In this document: positions 36,086 to 48,540 of the stretch, piece after piece
How the letters are laid out: every line of letters starts with the position of its first letter
How positions within the stretch are numbered: the stretch's first letter is position 1
Origin: Gossypium raimondii
Taxonomy: Eukaryota; Streptophyta; Magnoliopsida; Malvales; Malvaceae
Length of the DNA: 64,000 bases
Assembly (NCBI RefSeq): GCF_025698545.1
Contig: NC_068571.1
Span: 42,131,733 to 42,195,732 of the forward strand
Direction: 5' to 3'
Notes under the pieces: generated by a model
What the model saw: the letters and a program-made list of their open reading frames with translations, nothing else
Told to the model about the DNA's origin: nothing
Database searches by the model: none
Translations under genes and position numbers: made by a program

Positions 36086-39000
36086 GATAGAAATTTTGTA
36101 TAAATATATTGTCATGCAATTAAATATTTTGATTTAAGTTCACTTTTATTTCTTTCAACAACTTAACAATGATTTCAGTCAAATATTAAGCCTAAACTAA
36201 TAAAAGAAAATTTAAATTAATATGAAATTATAAGATTGAGAAATAAAAGAAAATGAAATCTGAAGATAAAAGATGTGGGGTGGGGTTAGACAAACTCAAT
36301 TAATTCAATTATTGTTTAGATAATAATAATGGTTAAAACTCCCTTTAATAATTTATGTTTAGATAAATAAAATAGCTCTTTAAGGTGTCTACTGCCACTG
36401 GGAAGAATAGAAGGAATCGTACAAAGTAAGGATTGTCATTTTCTCTTTTGTTTTTTCTTAAAATTTTCTTTGATTTGGGATTTGGTTAGATTCTTGTACG
36501 TACCAAGCTTTAGGAATTTAATATTTGGTATTTTTTTAAATGTGAATAATAATATCTAACTTTGTTTATGGGTCAAAATATCTTGGTTTAAAATTTTCAT
36601 TTATTAAAAGATAAATTTACAAAATGGGTGGTGTGAAAAATAAAATAAAATTATTACGTATAATTTTATTATAAATTTTACTTAATTGGTATTTATTTAT
36701 TTATTTATGGATTAGATTTATTTATTTTAAATGTTTAACAAAAATAAAAAATATTTAAAGAAATAGAGGAAAATAACAACAAAATACTATACAACAGATT
36801 ATAAGACTTTTATAAATATTTTAATTTTTAAAAATTAATCTCACAATCCAAATTTTAATTATTATAATTTAAAATTTAAAGCTTAAATTGGGTTTTTAAT
36901 TTCGAGTTTATATTTAAATGAAAGTATTAATATTTATTTATGAGTCATTCCCTAATTTTTGTTTCATAAATAATGAGTCTTGTTATTATTTAGTGATTAA
37001 TTTATTATATATAAATTAAAACTGTGAAAATAAATATTATTTAGTGTCGGTGCAGTTGTAAATCTTAAAGAGCATTCAGACGTGCTTTTTGAAGGTTTTC
37101 ATTTTGTTTTGTATTTTATTTTTTGCAATTCCCTATAAATGCTTTTCTCCCTTTTTATTGAATTTATCCAAATTTCATCAATTATTATTATTTTTATAAT
37201 ACGCTTTATAATTTTTTTTAAGTACATTTACCTTTACTAATATTATTCCACTTTTAAGGCGGTTGATGGTACTTGCTATGGAAGCTCTTGCTGTGACATG
37301 ACCTACTTAGTCGGAGTGGACGAGTAGAGTTGTCATGGGTTGAATTCGGGTCGGACTCTAATAAAATTTTACATTCGATTGATAGGTTTAGATTTGGTTT
37401 GAAAAATGATTTTAAAATTTCATTTGTATTAAAATTTTTTTATTTTTTATATAAAAATTTTAAAAAATATAATATATCAAAAATTTTAAAATAAATATTT
37501 TTCATCAAATTAAAAAATATTTATATTTAAATAACATTAAGATAGGTACAATTAAATCATTAAATGCCTCTAAAATAATATAAAAAATAACAATAGAACA
37601 ATTATTATACAATATCCAAACAATAACAATAAAATAATAGCAACGTAATAGTGAAATTGTAGCAAAGCAGTGAGGAAACAACAACAAAACAATAAAGTTT
37701 TTCTTTTCAAATTTGTACCAAGCCTGGGCCAAAAAACCTTCCGAGACTTGACTCGTTTTCTAAACGAACCTTATTTTTTTCCCAAACTCATTTTTCAAGT
37801 TTATATTTTTACCTAAATCTTCTCACTTTTTGAACGGAAGCCCAATCCATGGAAAGTATAGTGATGAGATTTATTTTTTCGAATTGAATCATTATGTGTT
37901 CCATTTTATAATATTTTTATCTCCGCATTGAATGAAATATCTTCTATTTAAAAAAAAAGAAATTTTATTTTTTGTTTATATTGTTTTGTACCGATACCAA
38001 TGTATTAAATTAACACGTGTCAATCTGAAAGATAGAATAGCAATATATTAGTAACATTTCGATTCGATTTTGATTTTGGATTAATTTGAATATAGGATAG
38101 AATAAAGAAAAATCCATGAGATGCATATGATGAAGTTTTGGGTACATATCATGTATGCAAAGCAAATAAAAAGAAGGCTATAATTTCTATACTTTATATT
38201 TTAGGTATACATGTATGTAAATAAAGCAGAGCAAAAGGGTATAATTTTCAACAAAAGTAGTCAATTCAATCCCCAATTAATTTAACATCTTTAACCAAGT
38301 TGGATTCAACATAATTATATGGCATTTTAAAATTAGTAATCGCTAAGGTATGAAAAATTAAGAAATGGTAACTTAATTATTAGTATTTCTTTTATAATTT
38401 AAAAAAGTTATAAAACAATCACTTAATTATTTAAATTTATTTTTTTGTCACCAGTAGGCTAATGTAAAAACAAAAACACCTAAAAATTCAAGATAGTTGG
38501 GTGATCAAAAAAGACAAAAAAAAAGTTGAATAGTTAAGTAACCATTTTGTAACTTTTCATAGTCGAGGGATCGAAAAAGAAATCCACTCATAGTTGAATG
38601 ACTATTTTGTAACTTTTCATAATTTGATGATAAAAAATGTACTAATTAAATGACTACTAATAAAATTTATCCAAATAATTATATTCATACCAAATATATA
38701 CTTAATTTCAAATATGAATAATTGACATAAATGATTTCAAAAACCCTTTTCACCCCACATTGTCCTTTTTAGTTTTTTTCCCAAATTTTCAAATCTCAGT
38801 GACTTTTATCCTTTTCTTTATGGACTTTTTTTCTTCCAATTTTATAATTTATAAATAAGAAAATACCAAAAGCATTTGAAAATGTGTCTTCTCTTCCCTG
38901 ACAAAAGTTAAATTTAGATGTCGAAAAGTCATTAGTGCATGAAAGCTCTTATCTTTAATTAGGATATCATATCAAACTATTTCATTAAAAATTTGCACAC

Positions 39001-39498
39001 ATAAATATATTATGATATGATATGATATTGACACTATGTTTTTCTTTTGGGCAATTAATCAAATACTTAGTGGCAAAACCTAGAGCTTATAGCCAGTCAT
39101 GCTTGACAATTAAATCAACCTAGCAAATAGAATAATAGACCCATCTAAATCAAATAAAGTAAATTTCAATAGGAACTAGGCTAGAGTTTTTTTTTTCTCT
39201 TTTCATTGTACTCATTTTGGGTTCGGATGAAGATGGATCGTTAGTATATATAAATTTAAATTACCCCGAATTTATAAATTATGGGTGAAGGTTAGGATGG
39301 AATTAAGTTATGTATTTTTATGAGATTAGTTTATATTTTTATAATTTTTAAAGGATTAAATCAAAATTTTATTATTTTTTGAAAGTTAAAGTATAATTTT
39401 ACCATGTACTAACTTAATATTTTATAAAATTTAAAAGATCAAAAGTAGTATTTCTATTTTAAGGAGCTTGTCACCCCCCCCCCCCAGGTTCCCCTGCA
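36086..39498. other. Gene-free AT-rich region
   Basis: Mostly AT-rich sequence. 37320-37800 has phrases of a dispersed repeat (gggttgaattcgggtcgg, aagcctgggccaaaaaacc). 38330-38665 is a repeat with several cotton-type phrases (taacttttcatagt repeated at about 38550 and 38610, ttgaatgactattttgtaac). A run of about 13 C residues lies near 39474-39486. No gene seen. Confidence 0.5.
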
Positions 39499-39758
39499 AT
39501 TTAGGCTAAAAGAAAGGCTAAATAAGCAATATAATAGGTGTTTTTTCAAGATTTAGAGAAATAAGTCGATTTTGGAAAGAGTGTGTGAAAGCTCATCCAG
39601 GATGTGTTTTCTATGGAATTTTTAGAAAAAGCTTCCAGCTAGATGTGCTTTTACACACACTCTCTCTAAAATCGGCCTATTTCCTTAAATTTTGAAAAAA
39701 AACGACATATTTGGCCAATTAAAAATAAATCGACATATTTAGCCTATTTAGCCTAAAA
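39499..39758. mobile_element. Small foldback element (260 bp), family 2
   Basis: Outer ends tttaggctaaa and, reverse-complemented, ttttaggctaaa. The arms continue as tttttcaagatttagagaaa / tttttcaaaatttaaggaaa and cgattttggaaagagtgtgtg / cgattttagagagagtgtgtg. A near-continuous hairpin. Arm sequence is shared with the 1.4 kb element at 48541-49965. Confidence 0.8.
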
Positions 39759-39799
39759 CAAATATCTTAAAACTAGTTTAATTTAGTTGGTTTATGCAT

Positions 39800-40162
39800 G
39801 GTAAAAGTATCATGGAGGCCTTTATACTAGTAGTTAGATTGCATTTTGTCTTCTCTACTAAAAAATTGACAAATTAGTCCTTATATGATAGATCAAAGAG
39901 CAAACCAGCCATTCTGTTGAAACTTTCATTTATTTTTACCATTAAAAATTGGTTCATATATGTCACCATGAGGTACGTATGACACGCCACGTGTAATTAT
40001 CTAATTATTCCACGAGCTAAGCCAGTTTTTAATAGTATGGATGACATTTTTAAAAGAGAGGATTTGTTTGTTCTTTAATCTAATGTATAGAAATTAATTT
40101 ATTCATTTTAAGTAAAAAGACAAAATGCAATTTGAATATAAAATCTCTTTATTACTTTTAGT
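39800..40162. mobile_element. MITE family 1, copy C, with 9 bp target duplication
   Basis: 363 bp starting ggtaaaagtatcatggaggc and ending attacttttagt. It is flanked by direct tttatgcat repeats at 39791-39799 and 40163-40171. Nine-base duplications point to the Mutator superfamily. Inner phrases match copies A, B and D. Confidence 0.85.
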
Positions 40163-41029
40163 TTTATGCATCTATTTTTTTCCTTCACTACAAAAGCATC
40201 TTTTAAGGGCAATTCATGGCAAGAAATTTTGAAGGCAAACTTTATAGGATGCTTAATAAAAAGAAAAAAGAAAAGGAAAATGAAAGTGGAATGATCAAGT
40301 TGTATCTTGCATAATTCTTAACCATGCAATAAAGCAAGAAATATGATTGCTTTTTTTTTCTTTTTGAAATATGATTGAGGATATTAAGGACACAATCATT
40401 TTCTGTAAAAAGAAAAACTATTTGTATTGAAAAAACAATGAAAAAAAAGGGTAAAAGTTGAAGATTATTCTTGGGATTGATGGGGACATGAACATGAAGG
40501 AACTATATAGAGCAATTATAAAAGCAAAGGAATATCCAAAGCTCAAATATGAAGTGGGGTCCTCAACACGATTTTGCTGAACAGTATCAAAGACTAATTT
40601 CAACTTCAATTAACTTCTCTTTTCACACTATATTTTTCCACAAATAAAAGGTTTAGGGTAAACTACAAAATACAGCTTTGGGTTTTTTGTGATGTTAGCT
40701 AATAGAGAACTATCAATTTCTTTGATGACATATTTATTAGGGTCATTCATTCATCTACTAGAAGTATATATGAGTCGGGCAGAACTTATGAATGGTTGTA
40801 AGGATGAAGTTAGAATATTTTTTTCATGAGATTTAAAATGCAATTTTATAGTTTTATAAAGACTAAATCATAATTTTATCTACGGATTATTTTTTCATGG
40901 GGAATGAACCCTTTTCGACTGCTTGCAAGCTTGCTGGCCTAGTGCACCTCTTGCAGGAACATGTAGCTGCCAATTCTGTCGTGAGTGGTGCAGTGAAGAG
41001 AGACGAGCTACTGTTGAGTTAAGAGAAGC
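40163..41029. other. Intergenic
   Basis: No gene recognised. 40800-40900 resembles the dispersed A/T repeat seen at 3190-3330 and 39290-39470. Confidence 0.4.
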
Positions 41030-41290
41030 TTCGGGAGGGTTGTTATAAGCTTAATGTTGATGGAAGTTGGGATCAAGTTCATCACCGTGCTGGTTCTGGA
41101 GGAGTAATACGAGACTGTCATGGTAATTGGATTGTGGGGTTTGGTAGCAGTCATGGTAACTGTAACATAGAGTTTGCTAAATTATTGGGCTTATATCACG
41201 GCCTAGAACTGGCTTGGAGTAAGGGGATCAATCAGTTAGAGGTGGGATTGGGAGTGGGAGAGCTGGACTGGCCATGGCAGCTGGTAAGGT
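41030..41290 (+). pseudogene. RNase H domain relic (plant non-LTR / RVT_3 type)
   Basis: The frame reads YKLNVDGSWDQ, then GSGGVIRDCHGNWIVGFG and EFAKLLGLYHGLELAWSKG, the pattern of the plant RNase H-like domain found at the end of LINE elements and in free-standing genes. The glutamate usually in AEL.GL is Lys here (AKL), so the catalytic set is incomplete. A stop precedes the block and the downstream part is scrambled. Confidence 0.7.
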
Positions 41291-43085
41291 GATGGACCGA
41301 AGTTGGAGTTGCTCACTTTGCTATGCTTCGAGACAAAAAAATTGTCGTTGACTGGCTGGACAAATGGGGTGTTCATAGTACTGCCTTTCTCATTTGGTTT
41401 TAGTTGATGTGCGGAGTAAAAAAATATTTTTATGTTGTCGTAATTAAATAATATAGTTTAATGATAGTAAAAATATAATTTATTATTTTAAGGGTATATA
41501 TCTTTACAAATTTTAAATGATTAAATAAATTTTCTAATATTTTTGGAGGTTAAAGTTTAATTTTACTATTAATAATTTAAAATTTTATAAATTATAAATG
41601 ATTTAAATAGAAAATTTTCTTTTAATTTAATTTAATGTTAATTTTAATTTAATGTTCACTATATACCTTTTTTCTTTTATTAAAATTATAAATGTAAACA
41701 ACTTAAAATTTTTAATATTTAGATTATAATACTTTACATTCAATTTTTATATAATATATATAAAAATAACATATTATAAAATAGGATAACAAACTTGACT
41801 TAAATTTTAAATATTGTAGACAAAAAACTTAACTCATATTTTCAATAAATAAAAAAACTATTTTTGGGCATTGTTATACATCAATGATCACTAACCTGAA
41901 AACCAAATAAAATTTTGGTTGCCTACCGCGACTCGAATCGGCCTCACCAGATGGATGTGTGCGAGACATATAGCGAGAGGACAGCCAGGGGAGCTCGTGG
42001 TATCAACTCGTACGAGTCGAAGAGAGTTTGTGGTCTCAGTTTGCACATACCCAAGAAGTTCGCATGTGATGGGCTGCAAGGTTCATCATGTGACCCAGAA
42101 CAATACACGTGTCCATCATACTCGAGGTCTGCTCAGAATGTCAGTCCTATGAATAGTAGGGTCAAGTCCATAAATAGTGGAGTAAAATCATAAACAGTAA
42201 CAATATGTATAAATACCTGAATATCTCTTTAGTGAGACACACAAAAAATTAGTCAAGAGGCCTAATATCATTATTTAAAATCTTCCAAACATTGACCGGT
42301 CTTAAAGCTTCAACAAACAAATCAGTTCTTAAAAGAACATAGCGGATAATGTAACAGCCACATACTATGCTTATTCTTTCTATAGACAAATGCTGCAAAC
42401 CTTATTTAGAACTGGGGTTTTTTCTCTAAATGACCAGACTAGAGCTATGTGCACATGCATAGTCACCCAGCACGATACAAATAACACTTGAGAAAAGAAA
42501 GATCAAAGTTTTGCATGATACTAGCAATTCTATATTAGGTCGAATCTTATACCTTGCATTGAAACATCCATCAATGGCTGAATTTGCCTTCTATATGTTC
42601 TTTGGTCAGTTCCCCAATACACTTAGCACAAAACAGGAGAGAGAGAAGAATGAAGAATATAATAACGTCTGATAAAAAATAGGGTGCGGATTTGGAGGTA
42701 ATATCATTTTTCTCGGACACTTTTGTAAAATGTTGTTTGTTAGGTAGTATGTTTTCGAAATGTCTGTGCTCTGTTTAGTTTTGAAATTTTGTCTTTTGAT
42801 TCTATTAAAGGTCCAAGTTTTTATATAGGCAGTGTGTTTATAAAACGAGATGTCTTATAATGATTGAAAAGTTTATTTATGATAAAGCTCGAACTTCTTA
42901 CTTATACCGTATAGACACTCCAGGACAATACTTGAACTATAACACACCACCATTTCAGCAATTGCTACTTTGATTACATTGATTTGATTAAATTTTGAGC
43001 TTTTACTCTATAACAAAATTAATTATATAATTTGATTGAAGAGAAAAAAAATGAGTCATTGCTATAAATAATATAGAAGACAATC
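41291..43085. other. Unidentified mixed-composition stretch
   Basis: 41400-41850 is AT-rich repeat. 41890-42200 is clearly richer in G and C than its surroundings, with ggacagccaggggagctcg and ctgcaaggttcatcatgtg, and is followed by tataaatacctg near 42210, a TATA-like element. It may be a remnant LTR or promoter of a dead gene. No protein family recognised on either strand. Confidence 0.3.
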
Positions 43086-43463
43086 AGTAAAAGTATCATG
43101 AAGGTCGTTATATTAGGAGTCAAGTGGTATTTATCCCTTTTACTAAAAAAATGAGTAAATTAATTCTCATACATTAGATTACAGAGTAAACTGATCTTAT
43201 CTGTTAAAAATTTCATCCATTCCTATCGTTAAAAACTGACATGTTTGACAAAATAACCAAACAGTTACATGTGTCATGCCACGTGTGCCTTATTCTAACA
43301 TATAAGGAACAATTTTTAACAATAGAAGTGGATGAAATTTTTAATAAGAGGACCAATTTACTCTTTAATCTAATGTACATGAACTAATTTACTTATTTTT
43401 TATATAGAAAAGACAAAATACAACCCGACTCATAACATAAAAACCTCCATAATATAGTCTTTA
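43086..43463. mobile_element. MITE family 1, copy D
   Basis: Left end agtaaaagtatcatgaagg; inner phrases gttaaaaatttcatccattc, gtcatgccacgtgtgcc and aggaccaatttactctttaa; decayed right end acctccataatatagtct. Largest and most eroded copy. It lies about 400 bases before the presumed GPN3 leader exon. Confidence 0.7.
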
Positions 43464-43859
43464 ATTGAAATTTTATTTCTGGATTTTTTAAAAGTTATGT
43501 TGAGATTTATAATCATATATTATCTCTACCAAATTTCTTGCCTTAAGAATCGATGACTTAATTATTTATGAAAAGGTCTATGAGTGAAGTAAAACATCTA
43601 TAATACATGATTTCAACATAAAAATAATATAAATTTTTACACAATTATATCCAAAGGTATAAAGAGAAAATAAGAAACACAAGTTAAAGGTGAAGAGGTT
43701 ATTTGAGTGAATACCAATTAAAGTTTAAAGCTTATTTGGATGTATAAAAATATAAGGGTTTATTTAAATAAATTGATAAATTTCAAGGGCTTATTTAGTC
43801 TATTAACCTTTTTAATAAAAAAAAGTTTTGGTCATTTTCACCAAAAACGTTGTCGTTTA

Positions 43860-43988
43860 GCTTCTAAACAATCGAATGCAAAGCCCTAAAAGGCTAAAAC
43901 CTGAGTGCCTGTGTCCCAAGCCTGGTCTTCAAAGTCTTCTCCTTTCTTTCAGTGTCCATTGTAGAAAATTAGCATTCACGATTTCAGG
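43860..43988 (+). other. Possible 5' UTR exon of the GPN3 gene
   Basis: A higher-GC block (gcaaagccctaaaaggc, cctgtgtcccaagcctgg) ends at atttcag|gtaatctt, a plausible donor. Many plant genes of this kind have a leader intron, and the coding start is at 44634. Acceptor not certain (gttctgagttag near 44600 is possible). Confidence 0.4.
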
Positions 43989-44633
43989 TAATCTTCTGGT
44001 TTTTAACCTTAATAATATATATTCCCTTTTTCTACGATTCATTTTGGGGAACTATTTGCACGTCTTGCTTTTTTCAATTATGTAGCTGTTCTTCAATGAT
44101 TAAAAGATTATTATGAGAGGAAAATCAGTTAGTCAATAATTTTTCTCTTATTTGGTTTTAATATGATTATATTCTGCACTTTCTTTTATGGGTTTTTTTG
44201 GGTTTTGTGTTAGTACACAAATTTTCTACATATAATGAACTGGATGAAGCTGGTTTCATTTGTTATTATGCCAATTGCTGAATTTGTAGCGGTCAACTCT
44301 ATCCAAAATTCATGTTTTTTTTTATTGTTTAATTTACATTTTTATTAATATTTAAATCTTATGATGGGGTTTCTTTCTTCTTACATATTTGGGTAATGTA
44401 ATCAGAATGTGATTCCAGTTTTCTCTTTGGTATTGATAATTCAGGTTATGTGATGTTGTGTTTCTCTATCACCACTGCTTATGGGCCATTCTGATTTCTT
44501 GATTTTGTTGTTTGCTGTTGGTGTGTGGTGTACTGCATATATTACTGTCGCGATTCTTGCATCGTTCCGGATAGTCAATTCCTTGTGTTCGTTCTGAGTT
44601 AGTGAAGAAGGTTGATAAGTGGGAAAAGCTATC

Positions 44634-46890
44634 ATGGGTTATGCACAATTGGTTATTGGTCCTGCAGGCAGTGGCAAGGTGAGTTAGTCTATCAACTATT
44701 CCATTCAAGGGTTTGGAATGAGGATTATCTACCTTGGGTTTTCCTGGTTTAGTCTGTGCAGTCTTTGGTCTGCTTAGCCAGTTGGTTTTTATTGGCATTG
44801 CTTATTTATGCTAAAGTGACTTTGTGTTTTTGGAATCAGTCAACCTACTGCTCTAGCCTGTACCAGCATTGCGAAACCCTTGGACGGTCAATACATATTG
44901 TGAACCTAGATCCTGCTGCAGAAAATTTCGACTATCCTGTAGCCATGGGTAATCAACCTTCTGCTTGAATGATTCTCACTGCTTTTAACTTCTTTTCTTT
45001 CTTTTTTTTCCCCTCTGGTTTTGTTGCAATGGAGTTTTGTTGGTTTGTAGATATACGAGAACTCATTAGTTTGGATGATGTGATGGAGGAGCTTGGCTTG
45101 GGTCCAAATGGTGGCCTTATATACTGCATGGAGTATCCTTTCCTTTTATTCTTGTCTTGCTTTATCAGTGGGATTTTCATTTTTATTCATCTTGCCAATG
45201 TCCTTAGCTTTGTATTCTATCATATGAAGATCTGCATTTTATTCCTTTCTTTGTTAGATTTTGGGAGCGAAAATGTAAACCTTAATCTCCAACCAGACAT
45301 CTTGAAGATAATCTTGATGATTGGCTGAATGAAGAATTGGACAATTACTTGGATGACGACTATCTGGTATTTGATTGTCCAGGTATCTCTTTTGCTTGGA
45401 TGCGTATGTTAGTATCTTGTCAGCAAAAGCTGGAAAAGTATTTTCAACTTCTTTAGCTTTTACCTTGGCAACGGTTTACACTGGGGGTCTTACGTTACTG
45501 AATTAGGCTTTCTGCTGTGATATAATTTGTTGAAGTGTACTAGAAATGGGAATAAATTTTGCTAACCTTCAGTCATTTTATAGGCCAAATAGAACTCTTT
45601 TCACATGTACCAGTGCTCCGTAACTTTGTAGAGCACTTGAAGCGCAAGAACTTTAATGTGTGTGCTGTATACTTGCTTGATTCCCAGGTTTGTCTCAGCT
45701 CTGCATCTTTCAGCATGCCTGTCTGCTATTCAAATTTAGTTGGCATGTCTCTATAATTGGTTATGGAATTTACCATCTCTAACTATTTGAATTTGCACCA
45801 GTTTATCACAGATGTTACTAAGTACGTAAGTGGATGCATGGCATCACTTTCTGCAATGGTCCAGCTTGAAGTACCACATATTAATATCCTCTCCAAGATG
45901 GACCTTGTAACAAACAAGAGGGATGTCGAAAAGTTAGTATTGGTTTCTTTTACGCCACTCTTCTCCAGCCTGCAGTCCATTTTTTTTTCCTTTCATATAT
46001 TTCATTTTCTTTTCTTAATCAATGTCTTTGTTATTCATAGCTACTTGGATCCAGAGCCTCATCATTTACTGTCAGAGTTGAATGAACGGATGGCTCCTCG
46101 GTTTAAAAAGCTAAACAAATCTTTGATTGAACTGGTAAGATAACTTTGGTTGGCTATTTGGAGTCTCTTGGAATGCTTACAAGCTCGTTTCAATTATTAT
46201 ATGATCATACCATTAATGTGGCTTTTTCTATTGGTGGTTGCCAATAAAGTTGCATTATTTAGTTCCAGTTAAGTGAATACATCAAACATTGTTTTATTTG
46301 TTGCAAGGTTTCATTTGCACTCTTTTGCATGTAATTCTTCACATTTTCATAGGATTCATACAAAGTCTTAAAATTGTTTGCTTGGGTTTGTTATATATCA
46401 TGTTAAAACTTGTCACATCATTGTTTTGTTGTATGTTAGGTGGATGAATATAGCATGGTGAGCTTTATTCCCCTCGACTTGAGGAAGGAAAGCAGGTATA
46501 TTCTTTCCCTATATACATACCCGTGTCAAACACATGCCATTATCTGACACTCACATACCTTAGTATGAGTAACATAGTAACTTAGCATAATAATTTAAGT
46601 TTTAAATGAAAAGATTAAAACAATAGGATGGTGACATTGCTTTCGAGAACTATATTTTTTGTAAGCTTCTTGTCTTAGAAATGATTTCGTAAAGAACACC
46701 GTGTTCTTGGGAGTGCTTATGCTTGACAAATTATGTTCTTTTTGTTTTTATCATTGATAATGGTGAAATGTTCTACTTTTACAGCATACAATATGTATTG
46801 GCTCAAATTGACAACTGCATTCAATATGGCGAAGATGCTGATGTGAAGATTAGAGATTTCGATCCCGACGGTGATGGCGACAACGAGTAG
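44634..46890 (+). CDS. GPN3: GPN-loop GTPase 3
   Basis: Nine exons with consistent phases: 44634-44678, 44840-44948, 45051-45132, 45297-45382, 45584-45687, 45802-45932, 46041-46134, 46440-46495 and 46785-46890, encoding 270 residues. Walker A GPAGSGKS is at 9-16; NLDPAAE follows; the signature GPN loop GPNGG is at about 69-73; DCPGQ is the G3 box and SKMD the G4 box. The C terminus is acidic ([11 protein letters not shown]). GPN GTPases work as dimers in assembly and nuclear import of RNA polymerase II and related complexes. [15 protein letters not shown] and length match GPN3 rather than GPN1 or GPN2. All exons are open and splice sites are canonical, so it should be functional. Confidence 0.95.
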
Positions 46891-48170
46891 GCCTGTTAAT
46901 GCTGTGGAAAAACATTACCTGTGTTCCGAATTTCCATATGTAGATAACTTTACAAAAAAGAAACTAAGATGAGAACCTATTGAAAACTGGAATTTGGATG
47001 ATGAACAAGTACTGGACTAATATTATTTTGGTGTAATGAATGCATCACAATCCGGATTTCTTGTGCTTAGTCTTGATTTTACACTGCTTTTATTTGTTGA
47101 CGAATAATGTAAAAGGAACTCTGTTTCTCAACCTTGAAACTCCTTATCGGATGAGTAAATAAATTCATATTTGGCTAAAAAATAATAATTGAACAGAGCA
47201 AAATGCAAGATCAATGCACTTGCTCATGTCAATGACGCTTAAATCATACAACATTACCATTTTTAGTTGAGTTAAATCACTTTTTGGGTTTAAACTTGAC
47301 AATTATCCTCAGATTAGGGTTTAAGTTTTTTTCTCAAGTTGATCCTTGATATTTTCTTGAAAACTCTAAAGTTCAAGCCTCAATATGGGAATAATTAACT
47401 AGTTCAGGGGCTAACTTGAACAAAAAAAGTTTAAGCCTCAATATGGGAATAATTAACAAGTTTAGGGGCTAACTTGAACAAAAAGTTCAAGTCTCAATAT
47501 AGGATTAATTGCAAAGTTTAAGGACTAATTTAAAAAAAAATTAGACCCAATGTGAGAATAGTTGTTAACTTCAAGTCTCAAATAGTGATTTAACCCTTTT
47601 CAGCAAAAAGAGCATATAAGGGAATTCGTTGAGTTTTGAACTATAAAGGTCAAGTCACTCCTCTCTATAATAACATGCTGTAATGGACAGATAATAGTTC
47701 TAAACTTATCATAGAATTTATATTGTGAATTTACATCAAATAAAGAAAGTGAGAATTATGTTCTAAAAATAAAAAGAAAGTGGGAATCAAATCAACAAAA
47801 TTAAAATATATATAGTCAAGGGCGAAGCCAGAACAATCTTTTAGAAGGGCTGAATGAAATTTTTATTTTTTATAGTCTATATCTTTATAATTTTTAAAAG
47901 ATTAAATCAAATTTTTATAATTTTAAGAGTGCCAAAGTACAATTTTACCTTTATTAATTTAAAATTTTTTAAAAAATTTAAAGACTTAAATAATAATTTT
48001 AAATTTTAGGGGGGGTCGAGGCCCACGCCAACCCCCCTCTAGATTCGGCACAGAATATAGTTGGTGCATGCATTATTGCTTTTGTGCATATTTTATTTTA
48101 CATCCTTTCACATGACTAATTATAAAGTTCATAAATATAACAAGTTCAATTAGTATAAGTTTACACGATA
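46891..48170. other. Intergenic with tandem and dispersed repeats
   Basis: 46891-47160 is the likely GPN3 3' UTR and end. 47370-47545 has three to four tandem units of about 60 bases containing aagcctcaatatgggaataa and ggggctaacttgaac. 47820-48055 is a short dispersed element starting gggcgaagccagaac and ending near ctctagattcggcac, i.e. with imperfect inverted ends. Confidence 0.6.
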
Positions 48171-48470
48171 AAACCCCTCAATCCCAAAAAATTGTACTCA
48201 ATTGACACTTTTAACTCCGAAGAAAAATAAATTAAATAGAATCATCCCTCACATGAATAAGAGAAAGTTTTAAGAAGTTGATTGTTCCACGTCTTCGATT
48301 AAATAAGTTTCATGGTGACATATGTCACCAACAATTCCTTCATGTATTGTATCTCTCTCAACAATATATCAAAAACCATTCCATCATGCCTCAATAATTT
48401 GATCACCATGGCTCACCTTGAGAGCTCAGAAGCAACGATCAAGTTGATGTATGATTATCTTATGACACAA
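48171..48470 (+). pseudogene. Receptor-like protein fragment (relic 1)
   Basis: Matches 52425-52745 of the intact RLP at nucleotide level with substitutions and a deletion of about 14 bases after ggtgacata. It covers the last LRRs before the island domain (shared phrases ctctctcaacaatatatca and catggctcacctt). Only about 300 bases survive and the frame is broken. It lies directly before the large foldback element. Confidence 0.88.
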
Positions 48471-48540
48471 GGGGCAATAATTTCAAGTTGAGAGCCGGCT
48501 CAAATTCCATTTCCTTGCTAAATTATGCATGTAATCCCTC

